Part shown: positions 25,324 through 34,129 of the stretch, piece by piece
How positions within the stretch are numbered: position 1 is the first letter of the stretch
Layout: every line of letters begins with the position of its first letter
Origin: Halopelagius inordinatus
Lineage (GTDB): Archaea; Halobacteriota; Halobacteria; Halobacteriales; Haloferacaceae
Direction of reading: 5' to 3'
Assembly (NCBI RefSeq): GCF_900113245.1
Contig: NZ_FOOQ01000001.1
Span: 1,116,001 to 1,180,000, forward strand
DNA length: 64,000 nucleotides
Translations under genes and position numbers: made by a program
The notes under the pieces: generated by a model
What the model saw: the letters and a program-made list of their open reading frames with translations, nothing else
The model's database searches: none
What the model was told of the DNA's origin: nothing

Positions 25324-26811
25324 ATGGGGATGATGGACTGGATGGACGGATACGACGAAGAGGAGTCCCCGGACGGTACCACGAACACCGTCGCGACCGA
25401 CGGACTCGGATTCGACGAGGACTTAGACGACCTCTCCGACGACTTCGACGATTTCGGCGACGGTGACGACTTCGGAGACGGCGGCGACTTCGGCGACGGC
25501 GACGACTTCGGAGACGGCGACGACTTCGGCGGCGGGGGCGGCGGTGGCTCCGTCGACGAGAGCGTGGTCGCCGAACTCGAAGACCGAATCTCCGACCTCG
25601 AAAACGAGCTCAGCGCCGTCTCGTCGGGGATGAACACCGTCCGAGAGGAAAACAAACAGATCGGTGAGACCGTCGAAGAACTCGACGACACCATCAGAAA
25701 GCTGCTCGACATCTACGAGATGGTCACTCGCGGTATCAACCCGTTCGTCGACGACGCACGGGAGATGGGCGGACTCGAGGGCGGCGGTTCGTTCGGCATC
25801 TTCGAGGGCGAAGAAGAGGAAGACGAGAATCTCGACCCGGACGTCGCAAACGCGGAGGCCGAGAGCTTCTTCGACGAAGACTTCGGCGAACTCGATGCCG
25901 AGGCGGGCGAAGCGGAGGCCGAGTTGGCCGCGGAGGACGAACTCAGCGGGGAGGAACGCGAGAGCCCCGCCGACGCGCTCGACGACGAGTCAAAAGAGGA
26001 GTCTTCGGGCGGCGGGTCCGGCGGGTCGAGCTTCGACGACCTGAAATCCGAGTACGAGGAGAAAGACGGGTGGGACGACGAACTCGACGGAGACGACGAG
26101 GACGGAGACGACGAGGACGCGGAGGCCGAAGAGTCCGACGCCGTCGACGACTCGCCCCTCGACGAGGCGGACGTCGCCACCGACGACGGCGACGTTCCGA
26201 CGACGGAGGAGTTGGTCGGAGACGCGCCCTCGAACGAGGAGACGGAGACGGACGAGGGGTCCGAGACGTTCTTCGAGGACGACGCGGAGTCGGACTCCGA
26301 CCCCGACACCGGGGCGGACGACCAGTCGGACGCGTTCGAGTTCGACCACGACGCCGCGACGGAGACCCCAGAGCAGAGCGACCCCGACCGGTCGCAGTCC
26401 CAGCCCCGCCCGCAGTCCGAACCGCAGACCGGACGCGGCCCGGACGCAGACGCGAGCGACGGACCGGAGTATCTCACCACGCTGCCCGCGAGTTACATCG
26501 CGGAGTCGGTGGCGCTCGAGTGGACCCGGTTTCTCGTCTCCGTCGGCGGTGCAATCGGCGCCGCGCGCGCACTCCGGCAGTACCGAGAGCAAGAGTGGAT
26601 ATCGAGGCACGTCGAGCGGAAGATGAACGCACACGTCCGCAACGCCGCGTCGGCGACTGCGACGGAGGAACCGCGCGACCTGCGGGTCGAACACCACAAA
26701 GAGAGCCTCACGTACATCAGCAGGCTCGCGGGCGACGTCGCGGAGTCCCGTCTGCTGGACGAGCTCTCGGCGCACGGAAGAAGAGGGGGTCGCCGTGGGC
26801 TTCGGCGTTAG
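25324..26811 (+). CDS. flaCE: Archaellum switch protein ArlC/E fusion (FlaCE)
   Basis: 495 residues. About 1-75 is an acidic low-complexity start with a repeated Asp-Asp-Phe-Gly-Asp-Gly unit, also visible as ~18-nt DNA repeats at 25440-25530. Residues 80-145 form the FlaC coiled coil (VVAELEDRISDLENELSAVS, ending LLDIYEMVTRGINPFVDD). A strongly acidic disordered linker runs to about 380. The C-terminal FlaD/E domain follows (YLTTLPASYIAESVALEWTRFL). It belongs to the cytosolic ring that couples chemotaxis (CheY/CheF) to the motor. The start ATG 25324 is chosen for its Shine-Dalgarno. The stop region overlaps arlF by 17 nt. First gene of the operon. Confidence 0.9.
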   Translation: MGMMDWMDGYDEEESPDGTTNTVATDGLGFDEDLDDLSDDFDDFGDGDDFGDGGDFGDGDDFGDGDDFGGGGGGGSVDESVVAELEDRISDLENELSAVSSGMNTVREENKQIGETVEELDDTIRKLLDIYEMVTRGINPFVDDAREMGGLEGGGSFGIFEGEEEEDENLDPDVANAEAESFFDEDFGELDAEAGEAEAELAAEDELSGEERESPADALDDESKEESSGGGSGGSSFDDLKSEYEEKDGWDDELDGDDEDGDDEDAEAEESDAVDDSPLDEADVATDDGDVPTTEELVGDAPSNEETETDEGSETFFEDDAESDSDPDTGADDQSDAFEFDHDAATETPEQSDPDRSQSQPRPQSEPQTGRGPDADASDGPEYLTTLPASYIAESVALEWTRFLVSVGGAIGAARALRQYREQEWISRHVERKMNAHVRNAASATATEEPRDLRVEHHKESLTYISRLAGDVAESRLLDELSAHGRRGGRRGLRR

Positions 26812-27238
26812 TGGCTCGACTGCCATCATCTTCCTCGGCGTGCTCGTCTGCACGGGCACGCTCTACACCGCGGCGGCGGGAAGCGCAGAGCGCCTCACGG
26901 ACGCCGAAGGCGAGAACCACGAGCGTCTCCTCGACAGGCGGAACACGGAGATAGCCATCGCTAACGCGACGTACGACACGAGCGACACGGGAGGACTCGT
27001 GATTCGCGCGAACAACACCGGCACGACGACGCTCTCGGTTCGGGACACGACCCTGCTTCTCGACAACGGCTACAAGAGCGTCCCTCAGAGCAACTCCTTC
27101 GTCGAGAACGACGAGACGACGGACCTCTGGATACCGGGCGAGACGCTCAGAATCGAGTTGTCGACGAACGCCTCCCGCGTGAAACTCGTCACCGAGACGG
27201 GCGTCTCCGACAGCGAACCCGTGACGGTGGTGAACTGA
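26795..27238 (+). CDS. flaF: Archaellum stator protein ArlF
   Basis: 147 residues, GTG start inside the end of flaCE. An N-terminal membrane helix (GSTAIIFLGVLVCTGTLYTAA) is followed by a coiled segment (about 28-45) and a beta-sandwich outer domain with sequons (NAT, NNT, NAS). ArlF caps ArlG and binds the S-layer as the static part of the motor. The order flaCE-F-G-H-I-J is the usual haloarchaeal one. Confidence 0.9.
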   Translation: MGFGVSGSTAIIFLGVLVCTGTLYTAAAGSAERLTDAEGENHERLLDRRNTEIAIANATYDTSDTGGLVIRANNTGTTTLSVRDTTLLLDNGYKSVPQSNSFVENDETTDLWIPGETLRIELSTNASRVKLVTETGVSDSEPVTVVN

Positions 27239-27239
27239 G

Positions 27240-27695
27240 ATGGCGGACGTCTCCGCACCCAGCCTCATCCTCTTTATCGCCAGTCTCGTCATCGCGGCGG
27301 GCGTCGCGGGCGTCCTCATCGACACGGTCAGCGGAATCAGCAACGCGCTCGACGAACGCGGCGGCGACGTGGCAGACAACATCGAAACCGACATCGAGAT
27401 CATAAGCGACGGCGAGGCTGGCGTCTACGACAACGGCAGCAACACGTTGACGCTGTTAGTGAAAAACACCGGGCTCAGGACGCTCCCGGCGACGGGCGGG
27501 ACGTTCGACGTCATCGTCGACTCGGAGTACCAGACGAACGTGAGCGTCACCGTCGTCGACGGGAACGCCGACTGGCAGCCGCACGGAGTCGTCGAAGTCG
27601 AGATATCGAACGTCTCGCTCGACGGCGGGGACCACCGCGCGAAGGTGGTCATAAGCGGCGACGAAGAGATACTCAGATTTAGGACCAACCAATGA
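27240..27695 (+). CDS. flaG: Archaellum stator protein ArlG
   Basis: 151 residues. An N-terminal membrane helix (SLILFIASLVIAAGVAGVLI) is followed by an extracytoplasmic beta-rich domain with TLTLLVKNTGLRTLPATGG and sequons NVS and NVS. It forms the filament under ArlF that anchors the motor to the S-layer. It starts 1 nt after flaF stops; its stop overlaps flaH (ATGA). Confidence 0.92.
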   Translation: MADVSAPSLILFIASLVIAAGVAGVLIDTVSGISNALDERGGDVADNIETDIEIISDGEAGVYDNGSNTLTLLVKNTGLRTLPATGGTFDVIVDSEYQTNVSVTVVDGNADWQPHGVVEVEISNVSLDGGDHRAKVVISGDEEILRFRTNQ

Positions 27696-28444
27696 ACGCG
27701 AATCACTTTCCTCTCGGACTGGCACAGCACGACCGCTTAGAGAAGGAACTCGGCGGCGGACTCCCCAGAGGAGCCATCGTCCTCATCGAAGGGGACTACG
27801 GGGCCGGAAAGAGCGTCCTCTCACAGCGGTTTACCTACGGATTCTGCCAAGAGGACGTCGTTACGACGCTCATCTCCACCGAGTTGGGCGTCCGCGGCTT
27901 CCTCGACCAGATGCACTCTCTGACCTACGACGTGGTCAAGCCCCTCCTGAACGAGGAGATACTGTTCCTCCAGGCGGAGATAGACGCCTCGGGAGCGCTG
28001 ACCGGCGGGAGCGCGGAGAAAGAGAGAAAGCAACTGCTCCGACGACTGATGGACGCGGACACCGTCTGGGACGCCGATGTCATCATCATCGACACGTTCG
28101 ACGCCATCCTGCGGAACGACCCGCAGTTCGAGGCGCTCGTCCGCCAAAACGAGGAGCGACAGGCGGCCCTCGAAATCATCTCGTTCTTCCGCGATCTGAC
28201 GACGAAGGGCAAGACCATCGTGCTCACCGTCGACCCCTCCACCGTCGACGACGAGGCCATCGGTCCGTTCCGCTCTATCGCCGACGTGTTCCTCGAACTG
28301 GAGATGGTCGAAGTCGGAAACGACGTCCGCCGGAACATCTTCGTAAAGCGGTTCGCGGGGATGGGCGAACAGGTCGGTGACCGAGTCGGGTTCTCCGTTC
28401 GGTCCGGAATCGGAATCGTCATCGAAAGCAGGAGTGTCGCATAA
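27692..28444 (+). CDS. flaH: Archaellum motor ATP-binding protein ArlH
   Basis: 250-residue RecA/KaiC-like protein. Walker A is GDYGAGKS (34-41), Walker B is in DVIIIDTFDAIL, and the sensor region is TIVLTVDPSTVDDEA. ArlH binds ATP without much turnover and forms a ring against ArlI, gated by the switch complex. The stop shares one base with the flaI start (TAATG). Confidence 0.95.
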   Translation: MNANHFPLGLAQHDRLEKELGGGLPRGAIVLIEGDYGAGKSVLSQRFTYGFCQEDVVTTLISTELGVRGFLDQMHSLTYDVVKPLLNEEILFLQAEIDASGALTGGSAEKERKQLLRRLMDADTVWDADVIIIDTFDAILRNDPQFEALVRQNEERQAALEIISFFRDLTTKGKTIVLTVDPSTVDDEAIGPFRSIADVFLELEMVEVGNDVRRNIFVKRFAGMGEQVGDRVGFSVRSGIGIVIESRSVA

Positions 28445-30111
28445 TGCCGACGGACCACGGCTCGTCCCAGATTTCGGACGAACTGAAACAGCACGCGATG
28501 CGGTGGTCCCATCTGCGCGAACATCTCAAGCGGTTCAAGCAGATCACCGGCGAGTTTCCGATGCTCATCGACGAACCGACCGGCGACCACGAGACGCGTC
28601 GACCGAACGTCGTCTATCACCTCGGCGGACCGATATACGCGCAGGTGTACGGGAACTTCGGCGAGACGACGAAGTACTACACCATCGAACCCGAACTCGA
28701 CGAGGGCGAACACGACATCTTCGACCAGGTGAAGGACAAACTCCTCGAACGCTCCGTCTCGAAACCGGCGCCCGAGGAGGACGTCGAGTACGAAGAGCGG
28801 ATCCAGGAACTCCTCGAAGAGATAGTCAGCATCGAGGGGAGCCAGGACGGCCGCCTCCAGGAGTTGGTTCAGCGACTCGACCTCGGTCCCCTCCAGGTGA
28901 CAGAAGAGACGTACGAGAAGATTCAGTACCGGTTGGTGCGCGACATCGTCGGTCTCGGACCGCTCGAACCGATCATGCGCGACCCGGCCAACGAGGACAT
29001 TCACGTCATCGGGCCGAGTCAGGTCGACGTCGACCACGGCGTCTACGGACTGCTCGAGACGACGGTCGAGTTCGACTCGACCGACCAGTTCGACAACTGG
29101 CTCAGAAACATGGGCGAGCGAATCGGAGACCCCGTCTCCGACGCCCACCCCATCGTCGACTCGACGCTTCCGGACGGGTCGCGTATCAACATCATCTACT
29201 CCGACGACGTGTCGCTGAAGGGGTCGAGCCTCACCATCCGTCAGGGCGACGACGTTCCGCTGTCGGCGTTCCAGATATCGAAGTGGGGGACGCTGTCGCC
29301 GGAACTCTGTGCGTATCTCTGGATAGCGTTGGAGAACGAGCGGACGGTGTTCGTGGTCGGCGAGACGGCGTCCGGGAAGACGACGACGCTGAACGCCATC
29401 ACGTCGTTCATCCCGCAGGACTCGAAGATATACACCGCAGAGGACACCGCCGAGGTGCTTCCGCCGCACGACACGTGGCAGCAACTTCTCACCCGCGAGG
29501 GTCGTGGCGGCGGGTCCGAGGTTGACATGTTCGACCTCGTGGCCGCCGCTCTGCGTTCTCGCCCCGACTACATCATCGTCGGGGAGGTTCGTGGCGAGGA
29601 GGGTCGGATGGCGTTCCAGGCGGCCCAGACCGGTCACCCGGTGATGCTCACGTTCCACGCGTCCGACATCGTCTCTATGATCCAGCGGTTCACGGGTGAC
29701 CCGATCAACGTCCCCGAGACGTTCATGTCGAACTGCGACATCGCGCTGTTCCAAAACCGCGTCAAGCGCGGTAACGACATCCTCAGACGGGTGACGAGCG
29801 TCCAAGAGATCGAGGGGTACTCGAAGGAGATGGGCGGCGTCGTCACCCGCGAGGCGTTCTACTGGGACCCCGTCGAAGACGAGATCGTGTTCCAGGGCCG
29901 GAACAACTCCTTCATCATGGAAGAGAAGATCGCGACCCTGCTCGGTTACTCCGACACGCGGCAGATATACGAGGACATCGAGTTCCGCGCCGAAATCGTC
30001 CGCCGCGCCCAACAGGAGAACATCGTCGGCTACCACGAGACGAACGAACTCATCGAAGACTACCAACGGGACGGCGTCGAGGGACTGCCGTTCGACATGG
30101 CGAGGGTGTGA
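28444..30111 (+). CDS. flaI: Archaellum motor/assembly ATPase ArlI
   Basis: 555 residues, type II/IV secretion hexameric ATPase that powers both filament assembly and rotation. An N-terminal domain (about 1-240) precedes Walker A GETASGKTT (306-314), an Asp box with EDTAEV, Walker B in DYIIVGEVRGEEG and a His box in GHPVMLTFHAS. The haloarchaeal acidic N-terminal helices are present. It sits between flaH and flaJ, its partners in the membrane motor. Confidence 0.96.
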   Translation: MPTDHGSSQISDELKQHAMRWSHLREHLKRFKQITGEFPMLIDEPTGDHETRRPNVVYHLGGPIYAQVYGNFGETTKYYTIEPELDEGEHDIFDQVKDKLLERSVSKPAPEEDVEYEERIQELLEEIVSIEGSQDGRLQELVQRLDLGPLQVTEETYEKIQYRLVRDIVGLGPLEPIMRDPANEDIHVIGPSQVDVDHGVYGLLETTVEFDSTDQFDNWLRNMGERIGDPVSDAHPIVDSTLPDGSRINIIYSDDVSLKGSSLTIRQGDDVPLSAFQISKWGTLSPELCAYLWIALENERTVFVVGETASGKTTTLNAITSFIPQDSKIYTAEDTAEVLPPHDTWQQLLTREGRGGGSEVDMFDLVAAALRSRPDYIIVGEVRGEEGRMAFQAAQTGHPVMLTFHASDIVSMIQRFTGDPINVPETFMSNCDIALFQNRVKRGNDILRRVTSVQEIEGYSKEMGGVVTREAFYWDPVEDEIVFQGRNNSFIMEEKIATLLGYSDTRQIYEDIEFRAEIVRRAQQENIVGYHETNELIEDYQRDGVEGLPFDMARV

Positions 30112-30113
30112 TC

Positions 30114-31871
30114 ATGTCGGGAGCAGGTGCCGCGGGCGACGGGGGGATGACGACGCAGGCCCAACAGGCCCGAGACTTCCTCGATTCGGTGCTCGACTCG
30201 TACGAGCGGATGCCGATGGAGACGACGAAGTACGGACTCGTGGTGCTCCTCCCGGCCGTCGTCACGTTCCTCGCGTCCATCCTCGGGACGCTACTGCTTC
30301 CGCTACCGGTACTGGTCCGTCTCCCCATCTTCCTTTTGGGTGCGCTCGTGCTGTTCGCGGCGCTTCTGTACCCGCGTCTCCTCGTCGAACAACAGCGCCG
30401 AGGACTGGAGAACCAACTCCACCTCGTCATCACGCACATGACCGTGCTCTCTACGACCAACATCGACCGGGTGCAGGTGTTCCGCGTGCTCGGGCGCGAA
30501 GAGGAGTACGGCGAACTCGCGGTCGAGATGCGCCGAATCACGCAGTTGGTGGACACGTGGAACCAGTCGCTCGACGACGCGTGCCGCCGTCGGGCCAGAC
30601 AGGTCCCCTCGAAACCGCTGGCGGACTTCCTCGACCGCCTCGCGTACGCGCTCAACGCCGGTCAGAGCATCGACGACTTCCTCCTCGGGGAGCAGAGCGC
30701 GATGGTCCAAAAGTACATCACCGTCTACGAGAGCGCACTCGGCAACCTCGAAGTGATGAAGGACCTCTATCTGTCGATGATTCTGTCGATGACGTTCGCC
30801 ATCATCAACGCCATCGTCCTTCCGATACTGACGGGGACGGACGCGACGATGACCATCGCGGCGGTCATCGTGCTTTTCGTCTTCGTCCAACTCGGGTTCT
30901 ACTACGTCATCCGGACGATGTCGCCGCACGACCCGCTTTGGTATCACCAAAGCGAGTTCCGAACGAAAGCCGACCGCCAGATAGACATCACCCTCTACGG
31001 GGCCGTCGCGCTCTCGTTCGTGTTCATCGTGGCCCTCGCTGTCGGAACGGCGGGCGTGACGCCAATCGGGAAGACGATACAGGGAGTCATGCTCGATACG
31101 CCCGTTCCGTTGCTTTTGGCGACGCCGCTTACTCCGCTCGCCGTCCCGGGCATCATCGCTCGCCGACACGAGAATCGAATCAAGGAACGCGACGAGGAGT
31201 ATCCGGGGTTCATCCGCGCACTCGGCGCGTCCGAGAGCGCGAAACAGAGCACGACCACGGACGTGCTGAAGACGCTGCGGAACAAGGACTTCGGCGTCCT
31301 CACGCGCGAGATAAACCGGCTTTTCACTCGGTTGAAGATGCGAATCGGCCCGACTCGGTCGTGGTTCTTCTTCACGGCGGAGTCGAGTTCGTACCTCATT
31401 CAGAAGTTCAGCGAGATGTACAACGTCGGCCGACAGATGGGGGGGACCCCGAAACAGCTCGGCGAACTCATCAGCAACAACATGAACGAGGTCCTCAAAC
31501 TCCGTCGTCAGCGCGAACAGTCGACCATCACGCTCATCGGCGTGCTGTACGGCATCACCGCCTCTGCGTCCTTTGCGTTCTTCATCGGGCTGGAAGTCGT
31601 CGAGATTCTGGCGACCTTCTCCACGCAGTTGAACCTCGCGCAACTGGAGTTCGGCCAACTCATCTACGCGGGCGTCTACGACATCCCGTTCATCGAGTAC
31701 CTCCTGACGCTCATCATCCTGTTTAACGCCCTGCTGTCGTCGCTCATGATCCGGATGGTCGACGGCGGGCACAAAGCCAACGCGTACCTCCACTTCGTGA
31801 TTCTCGTCTGGATCGGCTGTGCGAGCGCAGTCGCGACGTCGTCGCTCGCAGGAGCGCTGATCAGCGTATGA
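30114..31871 (+). CDS. flaJ: Archaellum membrane platform protein ArlJ
   Basis: 585 residues from ATG 30114, which is preceded by GAGGGTG; a GTG at 30108 overlapping the flaI stop is an alternative. Two T2SF domains are separated by membrane segments. Hydrophobic segments lie near 43-85, 220-265, 300-350 and at the C-terminus. Positively charged cytosolic loops (for example RRHENRIKERDEEYPGF) contact ArlI. It forms the inner-membrane platform of the archaellum. The stop overlaps the cheF start (ATGA). Confidence 0.95.
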   Translation: MSGAGAAGDGGMTTQAQQARDFLDSVLDSYERMPMETTKYGLVVLLPAVVTFLASILGTLLLPLPVLVRLPIFLLGALVLFAALLYPRLLVEQQRRGLENQLHLVITHMTVLSTTNIDRVQVFRVLGREEEYGELAVEMRRITQLVDTWNQSLDDACRRRARQVPSKPLADFLDRLAYALNAGQSIDDFLLGEQSAMVQKYITVYESALGNLEVMKDLYLSMILSMTFAIINAIVLPILTGTDATMTIAAVIVLFVFVQLGFYYVIRTMSPHDPLWYHQSEFRTKADRQIDITLYGAVALSFVFIVALAVGTAGVTPIGKTIQGVMLDTPVPLLLATPLTPLAVPGIIARRHENRIKERDEEYPGFIRALGASESAKQSTTTDVLKTLRNKDFGVLTREINRLFTRLKMRIGPTRSWFFFTAESSSYLIQKFSEMYNVGRQMGGTPKQLGELISNNMNEVLKLRRQREQSTITLIGVLYGITASASFAFFIGLEVVEILATFSTQLNLAQLEFGQLIYAGVYDIPFIEYLLTLIILFNALLSSLMIRMVDGGHKANAYLHFVILVWIGCASAVATSSLAGALISV

Positions 31872-32878
31872 CGGAGCAAACAGAGGCTGGCGGCGAGGAC
31901 CTGCTCGAAGCCTACCGGCAGAAGAAAGAGGAACCGGAATCGACCGAAGCCGAGCGCGAACGCTCCGAGCGTCGGAAGAAACGGACCGAAAGCGGCGAAT
32001 CCATCGTCGTGGACTTCGTCGCGAACTTCGTCGCGGGGGGGAACGCTTCGTTCGACCCGGTGAAGGGGCGAGTCCTGATGAGCAGTCGGCGACTCATACT
32101 CGCCACCTCCCGGTCGAAGACGGTCATCCCCATCACGTCGGTGTTCGACATCGCCGTCGGACAGGTGCCGCCGGAGGTGGACGAATTCTTCGATTTCACG
32201 GTGATGGTGGGATACATCGTCGACAACCGGCGGCAAACGACGGTCATCGGCGGGGACAGAGACACCATCGAGAAGTTCTCGCTGCTCCTGTTTCGCGCCG
32301 CACTCAACGGGTCCGAGACGGTGGTGAAACACCCCGCGAAGGTCGGCGGCCGCGTCATGGACTCGCGAAAGCGAACCACCGGACTCCACCTCGACTACGA
32401 GTCCGTCACGTTCCCCGGGAACGCCGAACTCGGCGAGGCGGACGAACCGTTCACCATAGACCTCGCTTCGGTCATCTTCTTCGAGGTCATAGAGCGGACC
32501 GTAGAGGGAGAGAAACGGCTCGTGCTCTCGGTCCAACACGTCGAGAACGGACAGACGGTCACGACCGAGATATCGCTGCCGTCGCGACGGAAGATGAACG
32601 TCCTCGGTCGATATCTGCGGCTCATCTACCACTGGATAAAGAGCGACGTGCGCGACGTCGAGGTGACAGAGGAGGGTCTCGAGGTGCTCGTCGGACTGTA
32701 CTCGACCGGTCCCGGCATCGACCTCGCGTCGCTCTTGGAACTCGACGAGAACGAACTGGAGGCGAAACTCGAAGACCTGTTCGAAGACGACCTCATCACC
32801 GACGACACGGCGCCGTGCGAACTCACGCCGCAGGGTCGATTCGTCGTCAACGAGGAGATAGAGGACGTCAACGTCTGA
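31868..32878 (+). CDS. cheF1: Archaellum-chemotaxis adapter CheF (copy 1)
   Basis: 336 residues. An N-terminal 45-residue charged tail is followed by the CheF core, with GRVLMSSRRLILATSRSKTVIPI and LLFRAALNGSETVVKHPAKVGGRV. A C-terminal helical region includes EVLVGLYSTGPGI and LTPQGRFVVNEE. CheF is archaea-specific and connects CheY-P to ArlCDE. It is translationally coupled to flaJ, tying the adapter to the motor operon. A perfect hairpin starts 3 nt after the stop. Confidence 0.9.
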   Translation: MTEQTEAGGEDLLEAYRQKKEEPESTEAERERSERRKKRTESGESIVVDFVANFVAGGNASFDPVKGRVLMSSRRLILATSRSKTVIPITSVFDIAVGQVPPEVDEFFDFTVMVGYIVDNRRQTTVIGGDRDTIEKFSLLLFRAALNGSETVVKHPAKVGGRVMDSRKRTTGLHLDYESVTFPGNAELGEADEPFTIDLASVIFFEVIERTVEGEKRLVLSVQHVENGQTVTTEISLPSRRKMNVLGRYLRLIYHWIKSDVRDVEVTEEGLEVLVGLYSTGPGIDLASLLELDENELEAKLEDLFEDDLITDDTAPCELTPQGRFVVNEEIEDVNV

Positions 32879-33238
32879 ACCCAGCTTTTACGCTGCGCTC
32901 GCTTTGCTCGCTCGGTAAAAGCTGGACCAAAAGCGCTCCTCCCTCGCTTTGGGCGGCTTCGCCGCCCACCGCTCGGTCGTCGGCCCGCTCGCTCACTTCG
33001 TTCGCTCGCGGTGAATGGCTCTTCTGTACATACCGGTCGACGGATTCGCTCTCTGTCTCAGGGGAAGTACGGATAGACCAACTGGGATGCACCACGTTTC
33101 TCGAAGGTGTAGCCGTCGAGAGACACCGGCTCGCACTGCGAGGCTCGGGCTCCGCCCTCGCTCGCGGAAACTTTTTGGTCCAGCTTTTTGCAACGAGCGG
33201 TGCGCCTTCGGCGCACCCGAGTCAGCAAAAAGCTGGGT
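32879..33238. repeat. Hairpin array between convergent cheF genes
   Basis: This 360-bp gap contains four alternating copies of the CCAGCTTTT arm. Hairpin A: CCAGCTTTTAC (32881-32891) with GTAAAAGCTGG (32915-32925), perfect 11 bp. Hairpin B: CCAGCTTTTTGC (33180-33191) with GCAAAAAGCTGG (33225-33236), perfect 12 bp, enclosing GGTGCGCC-TTC-GGCGCACC (33199-33217). GCTGGACCAAAAG (32921-32933) also mirrors CTTTTTGGTCCAGC (33171-33184), so the inner ~260 bp is bounded by inverted repeats. A third perfect hairpin GGGCGGC-TTC-GCCGCCC lies at 32951-32967. I see no credible gene inside. Hairpins A and B sit 2-3 nt after the two stops and may act as terminators; a MITE-like origin is the alternative. Confidence 0.75.
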
Positions 33239-34120
33239 TTACATCGAGCCTTGGTCGTCTATCGCGTCCGAGGCGATGCTTCGGCCGCGCGCGTTGAGTT
33301 CGACTTCGTGGCGGACGCGCACCTCGTCTAAGACGTCGTGGTCGATGAGTCGGACGAACAACTCCTCGACTTCGTCGACGTCGATGCCGAGAAACGCCGG
33401 GATGTCGAACGGTGAGACGCCCGAGTAAAGCGCCATCAAGACCTGTTTGTCGGTCTTGCTCAGGTCCAGCGCCGTCTCGCTTTGCTCTTCGCCGATTCGG
33501 AGAAGCGACTTGAGGATGCCGACGGGTTGTTCCGGACCGGAGACGTACGTCTGAACGCTCGTCCCGTCGTCGTAGGAGTGTTCGACTTCGATGACTTCCC
33601 GGGACTCCTCGCGGACGGTCCGGCGGCCCATGTCTATGTCGCCGATGTCGTCCAATCGGACTTCGACGAACGACCCGGTGACGGTGGCGATGCTGACCGC
33701 TTCCTCTTCGACTTTCATGCGCGCGCCGACCCACTCCGTGTTCTGGACGACGCCGCCCTCGACGGCCGGATGCCGGACGAGGAACTTCGTCGAGTTCAGC
33801 AACGCGCCGTAGAGGTCGAGTTCGAACTCGTCGAAGTCTTTGGGCGCGACGAGGACGACTTCTTCGCCGTCGTCGTAGTGAAGCGCGAGGTAGTCGGAGA
33901 CGGTTGCGACTCGCTGGTTGACGTCGAACCGGCCGCCGACGTGCTCTATCGAGGAGAGCGGGAAGGTGCGCTTCCCGCCCGTCCCCGCGAGGACGAGTCG
34001 CTGGTTCGAAAGCAGGATGCGGCCGTTCGCCCAGTTCGCGTCGTTCAGTTCGCGGCCGTTTCGTATCGCCTGTAGGAACCGGCCGTTCGTGTCGCTAACT
34101 TTCTGTTCTCCGGGTCTCAT
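33239..34120 (-). CDS. cheF2: CheF-family adapter (copy 2)
   Basis: 293 residues, homologous to the facing cheF1. It has GRILLSNQRLVLAGTGGKRTFPL (compare GRVLMSSRRLILATSRSKT), LYGALLNSTKFLVRHPAVEGGVV, and the C-terminal VLMALYSGVSPFDIPAFLGI. It lacks the long N-terminal tail of copy 1. It is the last gene of the minus-strand group cheB-cheA-cheR-cheF2, 9 nt after cheR, so the two CheF copies belong to different operons: motor and signalling. Confidence 0.88.
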   Translation of the reverse strand: MRPGEQKVSDTNGRFLQAIRNGRELNDANWANGRILLSNQRLVLAGTGGKRTFPLSSIEHVGGRFDVNQRVATVSDYLALHYDDGEEVVLVAPKDFDEFELDLYGALLNSTKFLVRHPAVEGGVVQNTEWVGARMKVEEEAVSIATVTGSFVEVRLDDIGDIDMGRRTVREESREVIEVEHSYDDGTSVQTYVSGPEQPVGILKSLLRIGEEQSETALDLSKTDKQVLMALYSGVSPFDIPAFLGIDVDEVEELFVRLIDHDVLDEVRVRHEVELNARGRSIASDAIDDQGSM

Positions 34121-34129
34121 CCACTGACC

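Noticed and set aside
32815-33428. Small frames inside the inter-cheF region
   Set aside because: They follow the hairpin repeats and switch composition with them; no start signals or conserved motifs are evident.
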